Positions 25,580-36,412 of a DNA stretch of 42,326 bases are shown here, piece by piece. The translations under genes and the position numbers were made by a program. The notes under the pieces are model-generated. The model had not been told where the DNA came from, searched no databases, and was given only the letters and a program-made list of their open reading frames with translations. Position 1 is the stretch's first letter. Every line of letters begins with the position of its first letter. Origin of the DNA: Chromatiaceae bacterium (GTDB taxonomy: Bacteria > Pseudomonadota > Gammaproteobacteria > Chromatiales > Chromatiaceae); contig REDK01000079.1 in the NCBI GenBank assembly GCA_007693535.1, positions 1 to 42,326 of the forward strand, in the 5' to 3' direction.

Positions 25580-26437
25580 CTAGTCGCGCGTACTGCTCAT
25601 CTCGGAAAAGGCCGAAGCCAGGATGCCGGCCGGTAAGGCGATCAGGCCGATGCCAGCGATGGCAGTGATGCCGGCAAATAGCCGACCGAGGGCGGTGACC
25701 GGATAGACATCGCCGTAGCCGACCGTCGTCAAGGTCGCCACCGACCACCACAGGGCGCGCGGGATGCTGCCGAAGGCCTCGGGCTGATGGGCCGCCTCCA
25801 GCAGGTACATCCCGGTGGCCGCTACCAGCAGGATCAGGCTCGCCAGCACCACGCTCAGCGAGAGTTCGTAGCGGCGCCGCGCCAGCGCCCTCAGCAGGGT
25901 GCGTAGCGCGGTGGAGTAGCGGCCGAATCGGGCCAAGGCGATGAGGCGTAGCAGCCGCAGTAGGCGCAACACCACGAACTCCCCGGCCAGGACCGGTGCC
26001 AGCAGGGTCAGGACTACCAGGATATCCACCAGCACCAGAGGCCGGCGCAGATAGCGCCAGAGGCCGCTGAAGCCCCGGTATTGGGGATCGCAGCCGGCAG
26101 ACCAGACGCGCAGCATCAATTCCAGCAGGAACACCACCCCCAGCAGGGTCTCGGCCAGCAGCAGTTCCTCGCCCCAGCGGGCATGCACCACTGGCTCGGT
26201 GGCGATGATCCCGATGGCCACGCTGAGCAGGATCAACAGCGCCAGCAGCCGGCTCAGCGGGGTCAGGGGCGCTCCCGGAAATGGTGCCAATTGCCAGCGC
26301 AGCCACTGTCGCAGCGACTGGGTGCGCGTTGTCCGTAGCAGCGGCGCGTTGCTGTTGGTCGGGTCGGTGCCCAAGTACCGTGCCGGCCGGCGATCCGGTC
26401 TGACGCCCGACGGGCGATCAAGGTGCTTGCTGTCCAT
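25580..26437 (-). CDS. Voltage-gated-like potassium channel
   Basis: The 285-residue inner membrane protein has about six hydrophobic segments. The helix at about 130-165 (FVVLRLLRLLRLIALARFGR) carries regularly spaced arginines, like an S4 voltage sensor. The pore loop is ALWWSVATLTTVGYGDVYPV, with the potassium selectivity filter TVGYGD (about 233-240), and a last helix follows (FAGITAIAGIGLIALPAGIL). It matches bacterial Kv-type ion_trans channels. No regulatory RCK domain is present. The N-terminal 45 residues are polar and poorly conserved, so a later start (for example near the LAPFPG region) is possible. It is followed by nadA on the same strand. Confidence 0.88.
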   Translation of the reverse strand: MDSKHLDRPSGVRPDRRPARYLGTDPTNSNAPLLRTTRTQSLRQWLRWQLAPFPGAPLTPLSRLLALLILLSVAIGIIATEPVVHARWGEELLLAETLLGVVFLLELMLRVWSAGCDPQYRGFSGLWRYLRRPLVLVDILVVLTLLAPVLAGEFVVLRLLRLLRLIALARFGRYSTALRTLLRALARRRYELSLSVVLASLILLVAATGMYLLEAAHQPEAFGSIPRALWWSVATLTTVGYGDVYPVTALGRLFAGITAIAGIGLIALPAGILASAFSEMSSTRD

Positions 26438-26464
26438 TGGCCGCGCTGATCCGACCGGCAGGCC

Positions 26465-27535
26465 TCAGTCCTGCGCCCGGCGGCCACCAATGCCGTGCGC
26501 GCGGGCGAAGTCGAGCATCCGCTGGATCGGTTGCACCGCGCGGACCCGAACCGACTCCTCGATCTGAATTTCCTGATCACCGTGCATTAGCACCTGCTCC
26601 AGGTTCTGCAGGGCGTTCATTGCCATCCAGGGGCAATGGGCGCAGGACTCGCAGGTCGCTCCTTCCCCAGCGGTCGGCGCGGCGATCAGGTGCTTGTCCG
26701 GGGCAAGCTGATGCATCTTCCAGAAGATCCCCTCGTCGGTGGCGACGATGAATTCCCGGTTGGGGAGCTGCTGCACCGCCTGAATGAGCTGGGTCGTCGA
26801 GCCGACCAGGTCTGCCTGGGCCACGACCTCTTCGGGGGATTCAGGATGCACCAGCACCGCGGCATCCGGATGCAGTCGCCGCAACCGTTCCAGCGCAAAA
26901 CCCTTGAACTCTTCGTGCACGACACAGGCGCCATCCCAGAGCAGGATATCGGCTCCGGTCTGACGTTGCACATAGCGACCCAGGTGTTTGTCCGGCGCCC
27001 ACAGTACCGGCTCGCCCTGAGCGTGCAGGTGGCGCACGATGGGGAGGGCAATGCTTGAGGTCACCACCCAATCGGCGCGCGCCTTGACTGCTGCGCTGGT
27101 GTTGGCGTAGACCACCACGGTGCGCTCGGGATGGGCATCGCAGAAGGCGCTGAAGACTTCCGCCGGGCAGCCCTCGTCCAGCGAACAGGTCGCGCCCAGG
27201 TCGGGCATCAACACGCGCTTCTCCGGGTTGAGGATCTTGGCCGTCTCGCCCATAAAACGCACACCGCAGACCACCAGGGTGCTGGCGTTGGTCTCGGTGC
27301 CGAAGCGGGCCATCTCCAGTGAGTCGGCGACATAGCCGCCGGTGGCCTCCGCCAGGGCCTGCAGGTCGCCATCGACGTAGTAGTGAGCCACCAGCACCGC
27401 ATTCTGTTCGCGCAACAGGCGGGTGATGCGCGCGCTGAGATCGGCTTTGGCAACCGGGTCGAGGTCGGGCCATTCGGGATGGGCTGGAACCTGGAACGGA
27501 ACCCGCGGCGGCACGGCTGCGTTGGTGTCGGTCAT
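26465..27535 (-). CDS. nadA: Quinolinate synthase NadA
   Basis: About 356 residues. It condenses iminoaspartate with dihydroxyacetone phosphate to quinolinate in de novo NAD synthesis, using a [4Fe-4S] cluster. Motifs are [20 protein letters not shown], the cysteine regions [15 protein letters not shown] and GACVVHEEF, the substrate-binding [15 protein letters not shown], and [19 protein letters not shown] near the C-terminus. Length and motifs match the longer NadA type found in E. coli. The ATG at 27535 follows GGAG at a proper distance; the open frame to 27601 is less likely. nadB and nadC are not in the window. Confidence 0.96.
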   Translation of the reverse strand: MTDTNAAVPPRVPFQVPAHPEWPDLDPVAKADLSARITRLLREQNAVLVAHYYVDGDLQALAEATGGYVADSLEMARFGTETNASTLVVCGVRFMGETAKILNPEKRVLMPDLGATCSLDEGCPAEVFSAFCDAHPERTVVVYANTSAAVKARADWVVTSSIALPIVRHLHAQGEPVLWAPDKHLGRYVQRQTGADILLWDGACVVHEEFKGFALERLRRLHPDAAVLVHPESPEEVVAQADLVGSTTQLIQAVQQLPNREFIVATDEGIFWKMHQLAPDKHLIAAPTAGEGATCESCAHCPWMAMNALQNLEQVLMHGDQEIQIEESVRVRAVQPIQRMLDFARAHGIGGRRAQD

Positions 27536-27735
27536 GGCAGTCTCCGAAGCGCGCCGGGAGCCGGCGCCTGCGACCGCGGACGGCGGTCGCGAAAATGACA
27601 ACTTAGGATCAAGTGTACTGCCGAACCAGTACGGTCGGCGCCGGCAGTGTTGCGCGACGCATGGCGTAGCGGCGTTCCTACCCGCTCACACCGCTGTTGC
27701 GGACGGCGTCGATGCGATACAGCCGCCGCCCGTGC

Positions 27736-28968
27736 TCAAGCATCCTCCCGGGGACGATCCGGATGGGTCTCAGTCAGCAGTGAACCGGCCTCTGCGTGGG
27801 GCGCTCCAGTTGGACTGGCGGCCGTCGGCGTCGCCCCCGGTGGCGCTGGGGCCGCGTCGGGCCGATCCTGCGCTTGCGCTCCCCCGTGCAGTTCCGGAAA
27901 CAGTTCTGGATGCAGGCCCACCGGCGGCAGCATGTCCTTGAAGGCGTCGCCGTAGATCTCCCACATCGTGATGAATAGGGCCGCCACCACCGGGCCGATC
28001 AGCAGGCCCGACATCCCGAACATGATCAGCCCGCCCAGGGTGCCGAAGAAGATCATCAACTCGTGCATGTTGGCATCCTTGCCCACCAGGATCGGCCGCA
28101 GGACGTTATCGATGCTGCCCACCACCAGCCCGCAGAAGACCGCGAGCCCGATCCCGGCCGCCACCTGACCGCCGAGCATCAGCCCGATCGCGGCCGGCAC
28201 CCAGACCACTGCCGAGCCGATGCCAGGCACGATCGAGAGCACCACCATCACGGTGCCCCAGAACACCGCGTTGCCGACCCCCGCCACCGCGAACGCCAGC
28301 CCGGCCAAGCCGCCCTGCAAGAGGCCGATCAGCAGGGTACCCTTGACCATGGCACGGGTCACCGAGGTGAAGCGTTCGAGCATCTGACGCTCGTCGCTGT
28401 CGGTCAAGGGCAGGTAGTAGAGGATACGATCGATGACCTTGGGCCCATCGATCTGCAGGAAGAACAGGGTGTACAGGAACACCAGGCTCATGAACAAAAA
28501 GTGCACCGTACCCAGGGCGACGGTGGAGATGCCGCCCACCAGCATGCGTCCAGTGGTATCGGCGGCATCCGCCAGCAGCCGGGTGATGTGGTTTTCGTAG
28601 GGGAGCAGGTACTCGTAGTACGGCACCTGGTGCAACAGATCGGCGAAGCTGCCGGGCTGCTGCAGGTCCCGCACCAGTGGGGTCAGGGCCTGCCCAATGC
28701 TGACCGCCTGCCCGAGGAAGATGGCACCCAGCAGGATCAGCGGGATCAGCACCAGCACCATCAACAGCAGCAGGTTAGTGCCGGCCGCCAGGTAGCGGTT
28801 GCCGCGGAACCAACCCAGCAGGCGCCGATACAGCGGGCGGGTCATGGCCGCGAACAGGGCGGCCATGAAGATCGCCAGCAGGAACGGCTGAATCATCGCC
28901 AGGAACAGTAACGAGATCGTGGCAACGACCAGCAACAGCACGACCTTGTTGATAGTCTCTCGTTTCAA
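27736..28968 (-). CDS. AI-2E family transporter (UPF0118 permease)
   Basis: About 410 residues with roughly eight hydrophobic segments. The family pattern is visible in MIQPFLLAIFMAALFAAMTR near the N-terminus and VLSIVPGIGSAVVWVPAAIG (about 245-265). GLVVGSIDNVLRPILVGKDA and GTLGGLIMFGMSGLLIGPVV follow. Members include putative autoinducer-2 exporters and Na+/H+ antiporters, so the substrate is open. I chose the TTG at 28968 because GGAGG stands 8 bases before it and it begins the first conserved residues (KRETINKV); the ATG at 29082 would add an unlikely leader. The C-terminal 40 residues are Ala/Pro/Gly-rich and probably disordered. Confidence 0.88.
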   Translation of the reverse strand: MKRETINKVVLLLVVATISLLFLAMIQPFLLAIFMAALFAAMTRPLYRRLLGWFRGNRYLAAGTNLLLLMVLVLIPLILLGAIFLGQAVSIGQALTPLVRDLQQPGSFADLLHQVPYYEYLLPYENHITRLLADAADTTGRMLVGGISTVALGTVHFLFMSLVFLYTLFFLQIDGPKVIDRILYYLPLTDSDERQMLERFTSVTRAMVKGTLLIGLLQGGLAGLAFAVAGVGNAVFWGTVMVVLSIVPGIGSAVVWVPAAIGLMLGGQVAAGIGLAVFCGLVVGSIDNVLRPILVGKDANMHELMIFFGTLGGLIMFGMSGLLIGPVVAALFITMWEIYGDAFKDMLPPVGLHPELFPELHGGAQAQDRPDAAPAPPGATPTAASPTGAPHAEAGSLLTETHPDRPREDA

Positions 28969-29190
28969 CCGGATACCCTCCAGGATCAGCGCCGGCCCCG
29001 AGCCGACACGCCAAGACCGCGCGGCGGGTGGGAACTCCCACGCGACGCCTGGCGCGGCGCAGTACCGGCCCCTATGTTGCATCCAACGTCCGGCCGGCGG
29101 TTATTTAGCCTACAATGTTGCCGCCGACGCGGACAGCGCCAGCAGCGGTCCTCACGCGGCACACCACCAAACCCGAACCGGAGGAATCCG

Positions 29191-29490
29191 ATGACGACCC
29201 GAGAAGAATACCTACAGAAGCTGAAGTCGCAGCTCGATCAGTGGAACGCTGACATCAAGGTGCTCGAGGGCAAGGCCGAAGAGGCCCAGGCACAGGCTGC
29301 CGAGGAGTATCACAAGCAACTCGACAGCCTGCGCTCGATGCGCGACGACGCGACTAAGCGTTACGCCGAGATCCAGGATGCCACCACCGATGCCTGGCAC
29401 GAGATCATGAAGGCGACCGACCGGGCTTGGGATGCCTGGATCGACGCCTTCACCCAGGCGCGCTCCAAGATCGCCAAGGACGACAAATAA
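29191..29490 (+). CDS. Small coiled-coil protein, first of a tandem pair
   Basis: A 99-residue charged, almost entirely helical protein without signal peptide or membrane segment. It begins MTTREEYLQKLKSQLDQWN and has heptad-like spacing of Leu, Ala and Ile. Tryptophans near both ends (DQWN; DAWHEI; AWDAWIDAF) are conserved in its neighbour at 29694. The two proteins align without gaps and agree at slightly more than half of the positions, so they arose by duplication. A GGAGG site precedes the ATG. No function is known to me. The form is reminiscent of small apolipoprotein-like or stress-related coiled-coil proteins. Confidence 0.85.
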   Translation: MTTREEYLQKLKSQLDQWNADIKVLEGKAEEAQAQAAEEYHKQLDSLRSMRDDATKRYAEIQDATTDAWHEIMKATDRAWDAWIDAFTQARSKIAKDDK

Positions 29491-29693
29491 GCGCTCTGCC
29501 GCCATCGGGCTGGCCCGGTCCCGGGCCAGCCTGCCGCGGCGCCTCGATCGAGCCGAGGTCAGAGAGTTCCCAGCCAGTGGTGACGCTCCCAGCTAAACCC
29601 CCGAATCGCTGAGCCCACCCGCGGAGATCCCCGCCGATACAACCGCCCGCCGCTCCTCGGGCAGCATCTACGAGACGACAACGGAGGCATCCG

Positions 29694-29984
29694 ATGATCA
29701 ATCGCGACGAGTATCTGCAGAAGGTCAAGAACCACATCGACCAATGGAATCAGGATCTCAAGCAACTGGAGGCCAAGGCCGAGGCCGCTCAGGCGGACGC
29801 CGCCGCCGAGTATCGCAAGCAACTGGAATATCTGCGGGAGATGCGCGATGACGCTGCCAAGCGCCATGCGCAGATGCAGGAGGCTGCGGGTGATGCCTGG
29901 AAGGAGGTGGTGCATAGCATCGACAAGACCTGGGACGCCTGGGTGGATGCCTTCGGCCAGATGCGCGACAAGCTCAAGGGCTGA
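29694..29984 (+). CDS. Small coiled-coil protein, second of a tandem pair
   Basis: A 96-residue paralogue of the gene at 29191. It shares EYLQK, DQWN, the KAE-AQA-AA core, EY-KQL, MRDDA-KR, the DAW motif and WDAW-DAF, in the same positions. It is predicted to be a long helix or coiled coil and soluble. It has its own GGAGG site and is separated from the first copy by about 200 bases without a gene, which may contain its own promoter. Retention of two diverged copies suggests that both are expressed, perhaps forming hetero-oligomers; this is inference. Confidence 0.85.
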   Translation: MINRDEYLQKVKNHIDQWNQDLKQLEAKAEAAQADAAAEYRKQLEYLREMRDDAAKRHAQMQEAAGDAWKEVVHSIDKTWDAWVDAFGQMRDKLKG

Positions 29985-30212
29985 GCCGGCGTCCCAGCCG
30001 GCGCCGCACCCCTCGCTCCGGCTGGCCGCCCATTGGCGGCTGGCCGCTGCCAACTCGACTCCACCGGCCTCCTCCCGAGAGCCTCAGGCCCGGGTGCTGA
30101 TCGCCGGGCATCCAGGACCACCCACGCCGACCATGATCCCGACCCGGCATCCAGGGCCGGTCAGCGGCCCGGGAGCCTATCGCTATACTTGACTATTTTC
30201 ATGGTGATTGAG

Positions 30213-30253
30213 CCCGGTTTCGGGCCATGCTGAGGCGGGTTTTCGTTCAGCAT
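30213..30253 (+). repeat. Two small hairpins before the unknown membrane gene
   Basis: CCCG-GTTT-CGGG (30213-30224) is followed by ATGCTGA (30227-30233), which pairs with TCAGCAT (30247-30253) across a 13-base loop. They end 20 bases before the ATG at 30274 and could form in the leader RNA. The rest of the gap 29985-30273 shows no gene. TTGACT (30189-30194) may be part of a promoter. Confidence 0.4.
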
Positions 30254-30273
30254 CATCCAGCCGGGATCACCAC

Positions 30274-30714
30274 ATGGCCATCGACCGCTTTACCCGCAAT
30301 TACAGTATCGTCTTGGGACTCGTCATCCTGCTACTGCTCGGACTCTGGATCAAGTCGGCCTGGCAACCGCGGGTCTGGGAATTGAACCGGCTACTCGCCG
30401 CCGACCAACAGCTCGCATCCTACCCGTACCAGTTTCGTGTGCGCGATCTCGACGACGGCGCGGCCACGCTGTCCTCGCCGCGCGCGTTCCAGATCCCCGT
30501 AATCCGCTTCATCGGCATCATCCATCCCGAACTTGCCGCCTTGGATCAGGATGATCCGCGTGTGGTCGCCGCTCAACAGGCCCTGATCGAACATCAGCAG
30601 CGCGCGCTCGAACTGGTGCTCGCCCAACCGGATGTGGCAGAGGTGCGCTGGGCGCTCGATGTCCAATGGTTGGCCGACCACGGAGTCCAGACTCCGATCC
30701 CGCGAGGCGATTGA
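30274..30714 (+). CDS. Hypothetical protein with one N-terminal membrane helix
   Basis: A 146-residue protein. After nine polar residues a single hydrophobic helix (IVLGLVILLLLGLWI, about 11-30) anchors the protein. The rest (about 35-146) is probably periplasmic and ends with EVRWALDVQWLADHGVQTPI. I do not recognise a family. The start ATG at 30274 is close to GGGATCACC, without a strong ribosome binding site, but earlier starts would extend into the hairpin region. It stands alone, tail to tail with ettA, and the 244 bases between them hold two copies of TGATTGCTCGG but no gene. Confidence 0.65.
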   Translation: MAIDRFTRNYSIVLGLVILLLLGLWIKSAWQPRVWELNRLLAADQQLASYPYQFRVRDLDDGAATLSSPRAFQIPVIRFIGIIHPELAALDQDDPRVVAAQQALIEHQQRALELVLAQPDVAEVRWALDVQWLADHGVQTPIPRGD

Positions 30715-30958
30715 TTTCGGGTTTTCGCAACGCCACCGACTGCATCCCGCGTGCTGTCCGGCAAGGCACAACGAGGCGGAATCGTCGGCCTATGCGAACC
30801 AGTGGACACGCCGCCGCGCACCGGGGAGCGCGTGCGCCGTGGATGTGATTGCTCGGTCGCAGCGACCCGCACCCACTAGGTGATTGCTCGGCAAGCGTAG
30901 AAGCCCCGACCACCCAACCACTGATCATGCACGAAGCAGTGAACTGCCATTGCTAGGC

Positions 30959-32626
<1,668 letters not shown>

Positions 32627-32921
32627 GGTAAATCCGACGGAGTCAGGTGAAATGGGTGCAGCGGCCGTCTCGGCCGCAAGGGGCGGCTGGCGGCCGCGGA
32701 CACCGGGAAGCGCCGCCAAACCGAGGGACGCCGGTGTCGGCCTGCCGTCGGCCGTCATGGTGGCGCAGGATTCTGCGCTGTCTTGGCTAGAATGTCCAAA
32801 CCGCCGCGGGCACCCGCCCGCGCCGCGCCCGCGCCGGCGCGTCGCCATTTCGCCTGTCCGGAAGGCCCTCCGAAGGCTCTTCCTGGACGCCCTCCCCTGG
32901 ACGCCCTCCCTGGAGGAACCC

Positions 32922-34139
32922 ATGCCCGCTCCGCTCCCGCCCGACTCCAGTCCTGCCCCTGCTGATCCGCCGCCGGTCATCGGCTTCGTTGCCCCCAGCG
33001 GCACCGGCAAAACGACCCTCATCGCCCGCCTAGTGCCGGTACTGCGCGAGCGGGGACTGCGCGTTGGCTATCTCAAGCACACCCATCATCGCTTCGAACT
33101 CGACCGCCCTGGGAAGGACAGCCATGTGGTGAGCAACGCCGGAGCGGTGCAGACCATGATTGCCTCTGCCGATGCCTGGGGCCTGATCAGTCGCGGTCCG
33201 ATCAGCACACCAGCAACGCCCAGCCAAGGCGCGCACCGCGATGCCGATGCCGACCTGACCGCCCTGCTCGCCCGTTACGACGCCGCGGCCCTTGACCTGG
33301 TCATGATCGAGGGCTTCCATGGCGCCCGCTATCCGAAGCTGGAGGTGCATCGCGCCGCGACCGGCAAGCCGCTGCTCTTTCCCAACGATGACAGCATCAT
33401 CGCCGTGGTCACCGACAGTCCCTTGCCCGCTGCGCCCCACCCGCCGGTGCTGGCGCTGGATGACCTCGGCGCCATCGCCGATTTCATCGTCACTCACCGC
33501 GCCGGGGCTGCACCCGTAGCGGCGGTGCCTGCCCTTTGGCCCGCCGCGACCACTCCGGCCGGCACCGCCACCGAGGATCTGCGCACCGCCCTGCTGCACT
33601 ATGCCTGCGACCTCTACCGCAGCGGTAATCCGGATGCGACCCTCGGCAGCGCCTCCGTCCGCCAGGGCGAGCGCTTCTGGATCGTCCCCGACGCCGCCCA
33701 GCGCATCGCCACCGACCGCCTCTGCGCCGACGACCTGATTACCTGCCGCCTCGATGGCCCGATCCCCGAGCGAGCCGCCTACGACGCCGTCATCCATCAG
33801 GCGGTCTATACCCGCAACCCCAAGGCTGCGGTCATGCTGCGCACCCATGGCCCCTACGCGGTAGCGGTCGGCTTCAGCGGCCGCGACTTCAAGCCGGCGG
33901 ACCTCGACGCTCAGCGCCAGTTGCACAGCGTCCCGGTGCTCAATATCGCGCCGCAGCAACTGCTTGAGCGCGGCCCTCGGCAGGTAGCCCAGGCACTCGC
34001 CGAACATCCGGTGTGCATCATTGCCGGCCAGGGCGTCTATGCCCGCGGCACGACCCTGCGCCAGGCGCTGCACTGGACCCGCCTGCTGGAACTCTCGGCG
34101 CGCATCTATATCATCGGCCGCGAGGCGATGGCGACTTAG
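32922..34139 (+). CDS. MobB fused to a class II aldolase-like domain
   Basis: About 405 residues. The N-terminal half (about 20-190) is MobB, the GTP-binding adaptor in molybdopterin guanine dinucleotide synthesis. It shows [40 protein letters not shown] and [19 protein letters not shown]. The C-terminal half (about 215-405) has the class II aldolase/adducin fold: [20 protein letters not shown], then [13 protein letters not shown] and [18 protein letters not shown]. In typical aldolases the latter motifs read HtH and nHG; here the first His is Arg and the later His is Gln, so zinc binding and aldolase activity are doubtful. The start ATG at 32922 has GGAGGA upstream. No other molybdenum cofactor gene is adjacent. 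Confidence 0.85.
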   Translation: MPAPLPPDSSPAPADPPPVIGFVAPSGTGKTTLIARLVPVLRERGLRVGYLKHTHHRFELDRPGKDSHVVSNAGAVQTMIASADAWGLISRGPISTPATPSQGAHRDADADLTALLARYDAAALDLVMIEGFHGARYPKLEVHRAATGKPLLFPNDDSIIAVVTDSPLPAAPHPPVLALDDLGAIADFIVTHRAGAAPVAAVPALWPAATTPAGTATEDLRTALLHYACDLYRSGNPDATLGSASVRQGERFWIVPDAAQRIATDRLCADDLITCRLDGPIPERAAYDAVIHQAVYTRNPKAAVMLRTHGPYAVAVGFSGRDFKPADLDAQRQLHSVPVLNIAPQQLLERGPRQVAQALAEHPVCIIAGQGVYARGTTLRQALHWTRLLELSARIYIIGREAMAT

Positions 34140-34144
34140 GAAAC

Positions 34145-34185
34145 GCTGCAGAATGCAGCATTTCCCGCCCGGCAGGAGCCCTGCC
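34145..34185. terminator. Double hairpin between convergent genes
   Basis: GCTGCA-GAA-TGCAGC (34145-34159), followed by ATTTC, and GGCAGG-AGC-CCTGCC (34171-34185) lie between the mobB-aldolase stop and the convergent methyltransferase gene. The position and the short T run suggest a terminator, possibly acting from both sides. Confidence 0.5.
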
Positions 34186-34247
34186 ATGCTTAATCGCCGC
34201 GAAGCGATTGAGGATGATGGAACCCGGCGCCGTGGCGTCGGCTTCAC

Positions 34248-35087
34248 TCACTTTTCGGCACTGAGATAACAGACCCAACCGGCATCCGGCTCTGCCTGCT
34301 GTACCGGCTCGAAGCGACCGTCCGGCTCGCCGTTGGCATCCCAGCCCTGCCAATAGCAGTGCACCCGGACGAAGCCCGCCTCATGTAGCAGCTCGCGCAC
34401 CTCGGCCAGAGTCCACAGCCGCCAGTTGTAGGTAAAGGCCTGCTCAAGACGCGAGCCGTCGGGGAACGCGAAATGGATATGGCAGCGCAGAGCGGCAGTG
34501 ATGGGATCATAGGCGGCCTGCTCCCAGATATAGGTAAAGCCGGCGCCGTCATCGGCCACTGTGCGGCGCTCGCGCAACCGCCGAAAGGCGTCATAGCCGC
34601 CATAGGCGTCGAGAAAGAACACCCCGTCCGGACACAACTGGGCGTGCACACGCTGAAAATAGCGCAACAGCGCAGCGCGCTCCTTGAGTAGCCAATAGCT
34701 GAAATTCATCGCCGCCACGATGTCGACTGGCGCTGGCTGCGCAGCCAGCACATCGGCACACTGCAGGAACACCCGCCGCGCCTGGGCAGCGGGCAATGCC
34801 GCGACGTTATGGCGTTCCCCCCAGGCCAGCACCGCGGGATCGATGTCGAGTCCTAGCGCACGATTGCCGGGACGCCGTCGCACCCATTCACAGCACACCG
34901 CAGCGGTACCACAGAAATCCTCGCGCAGGGAGTGGGCGCGGCGACCGCGCAGCAGTCGGAAGCGGCGATCCAGAAAATCCACCTCCGCCGCGGGACATTG
35001 CACCGCGAGTTCGTAGAGGCGCAGGGGGTCGGCGGCGGCAGCCAGGCTGGATGGTGCAAGAGGGGGGGATGGCATCGGAAACGGCAT
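34248..35087 (-). CDS. Class I SAM-dependent methyltransferase
   Basis: About 279 residues with a Rossmann-type methyltransferase fold. The SAM-binding motif I is in LREDFCGTAAVCCEWVRRRP (about 55-75). It is followed by ALGLDIDPAVLAWGERHN (acidic residue binding the ribose) and PVDIVAAMNFSYWLLKERA. The end (FTYNWRLWTLAEVRELLHEAG, then VHCYWQGWD) matches a subgroup of uncharacterised methyltransferases. The substrate is unknown. Several ATGs occur close together (35102, 35087, 35075), none with a strong ribosome binding site, so the start is uncertain. The minus strand orientation makes it divergent from tRNA-Ser. Confidence 0.8.
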   Translation of the reverse strand: MPFPMPSPPLAPSSLAAAADPLRLYELAVQCPAAEVDFLDRRFRLLRGRRAHSLREDFCGTAAVCCEWVRRRPGNRALGLDIDPAVLAWGERHNVAALPAAQARRVFLQCADVLAAQPAPVDIVAAMNFSYWLLKERAALLRYFQRVHAQLCPDGVFFLDAYGGYDAFRRLRERRTVADDGAGFTYIWEQAAYDPITAALRCHIHFAFPDGSRLEQAFTYNWRLWTLAEVRELLHEAGFVRVHCYWQGWDANGEPDGRFEPVQQAEPDAGWVCYLSAEK

Positions 35088-35249
35088 GGCGAAGACAGAC
35101 ATCGACAGCCAGGATGCCGGCGTCGCCGCCATCCGTCCAGTGGTCGGCACCGAGCGGCCGGTGGCGGCAGTGCACGCGCACGGGCGGGCGAGGCATGGGC
35201 AGCGACCGCGTCGTGGGAGCCTGGTAGATATTCAGGTGGCGATGCCGAT

Positions 35250-35278
35250 TTGCAGCTCAGGCCGGGCTGCGCTATTCT
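35250..35278 (+). promoter_or_regulatory. Probable sigma-70 promoter of tRNA-Ser
   Basis: TTGCAG (35250-35255) and TATTCT (35273-35278) are separated by 17 bases and lie about 60 bases before the tRNA. They are good matches to the -35 and -10 consensus. The assignment follows from spacing and position only. Confidence 0.6.
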
Positions 35279-35338
35279 TAACGGCTACCACGGCTTAGGA
35301 CAGCCGCTGGTCCGCCGGTACTCCCCGACCGGCCTCCC

Positions 35339-35429
35339 GGAGAGGTGTCCGAGTGGCTTAAGGAGCACGCCTGGAAAGTGTGTATGGGTTAATAGCCCAT
35401 CGAGGGTTCGAATCCCTCCCTCTCCGCCA
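35339..35429 (+). tRNA. tRNA-Ser (anticodon GGA)
   Basis: A complete 91-base class II tRNA. The acceptor GGAGAGG pairs with CCTCTCC, followed by discriminator G and an encoded CCA. The anticodon loop is CTGGAAA with anticodon GGA (codons UCC/UCU). A long variable arm (TGTGTATGGGTTAATAGCCC region) and the T arm GAGGGTTCGAATCCCTC are visible. It marks the border between the conserved chromosome and the accessory region downstream, as serine tRNA genes frequently do for integrating elements. No integrase gene is seen nearby. Confidence 0.97.
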
Positions 35430-35432
35430 TAC

Positions 35433-35462
35433 AAAATAAGTGCTTAGAAGCTGTTATTTTTT
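35433..35462 (+). terminator. Intrinsic terminator after tRNA-Ser
   Basis: AAAATAA (35433-35439) pairs with TTATTTT (35454-35460), with an inner GCT/AGC pairing and a TAGA loop. A T run (35457-35462) forms the end. It stands three bases after the CCA end and is a good candidate for the tRNA terminator. Confidence 0.75.
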
Positions 35463-35594
35463 CTACCCTCCGACCTGCCCGCCAACCTGATTGCGATTGG
35501 ATGCGCCCGTCTGCGACAACTGCCGACCGCATCTAGGGGGAGGAACTCCGTTACGAAAACGTAGTCGGTTCACCGGGCGTTCGCCGGCGGCCTC

Positions 35595-36035
35595 TTAGCT
35601 GGCGTTCAGACACACACTCGCCTGGAGCATCCAGCTCGGTAAGGTGCTAGCCGAGGGGCTGACGCCATATCGATTACCCAGGATCTCGGCGGTGCGTTGG
35701 AGCCCAACCAACTGCCCTTCGATCAGACAGACAGCGTCGGCTTTGATCCGGGGGCCGTCGCTGACGTTAGGACTGATCCCGGCGGGAAATTCCCGGCGAT
35801 GGCACTGACCACAGGCACACTCCACTTCGTACTGACGAAATTCAGTGACGTGAATCTTTGCCGGTAGGCTGTCCCGCGGTTGGCGCCGTTCTTTTACTCG
35901 GCTGGATTGGCCTTCAAGCTCTTCGACCCGCCGCTGTCGCTTCTCCAACGGATCGAACAACTGAAGGATCAAGGCGTCCTTCTCCGCAGGGTTCATGCGG
36001 TCGAGTCCGGTTGGCGTGGGGCGCTGCAGTTGCAT
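35595..36035 (-). pseudogene. IS66 family transposase remnant (N-terminal part)
   Basis: The 146-codon frame contains pieces of the IS66 transposase N-terminus. These are the coiled-coil part (ILQLFDPLEKRQRRVEELEG), the zinc-finger-like CACGQCHRREFPAGIS and the helix region LIEGQLVGLQRTAEILGNRY up to LPSWMLQASVCLNAS, where the frame stops. The DDE catalytic core is missing, and the linker between coiled coil and zinc finger is shortened. It is related to, but clearly different in sequence from, the intact element at 6508-8022. I found no inverted repeats for it. Confidence 0.8.
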
Positions 36036-36412
36036 GCGGCCTGCGTATCGTCGTCGGACGTTGTTCCTGCGCCGCGATCCATGAGTACACTCTTCATGAG
36101 GACACTCTTCCCGCTTAGACGAACCGTGCCTCGGTAAGCCGAACCTACTGGTGGGGATCCCGGCGTCGCGGGTCCATCCTGACGGTGGCCGGCAGGCGAC
36201 CAAGATCGACGCGCAGGTTCGGGGTGAAGAACGTCGGCGGTTCGGGCCTCGGTGTGTCGCTGCCCTGTGACCGGCCAAGTCTTGTCCGGGCGTCTGGCAT
36301 CCTGTAAAAGAAACACGCTGTCCTCCCATGCGACGTGCCTGGCGCGTTCGGCACTTCGATGTCGGCGCGCGGAGCGTTGCTCGGCTTGCGTACCCCTCGT
36401 CAGGAGACATAC
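36036..36412. other. Gap before the restriction gene, no gene recognised
   Basis: This 377-base stretch probably contains the promoter of the restriction gene and the remainder of the IS66 remnant's upstream end. No short frame has a motif I know. CAGGAG at 36401-36406 is the ribosome binding site for the gene starting at 36413. Confidence 0.5.

Noticed and set aside
26081-27058. Plus-strand frames opposite the potassium channel and nadA genes
   Set aside because: They are antisense shadows without motifs; the minus-strand genes have strong family signatures.
32627-33022. Upstream extension of ettA, and the corresponding extension of mobB from 32613
   Set aside because: The extensions would overlap the opposite gene. 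EttA is exactly 555 residues from 32626, and MobB has GGAGGA before 32922.
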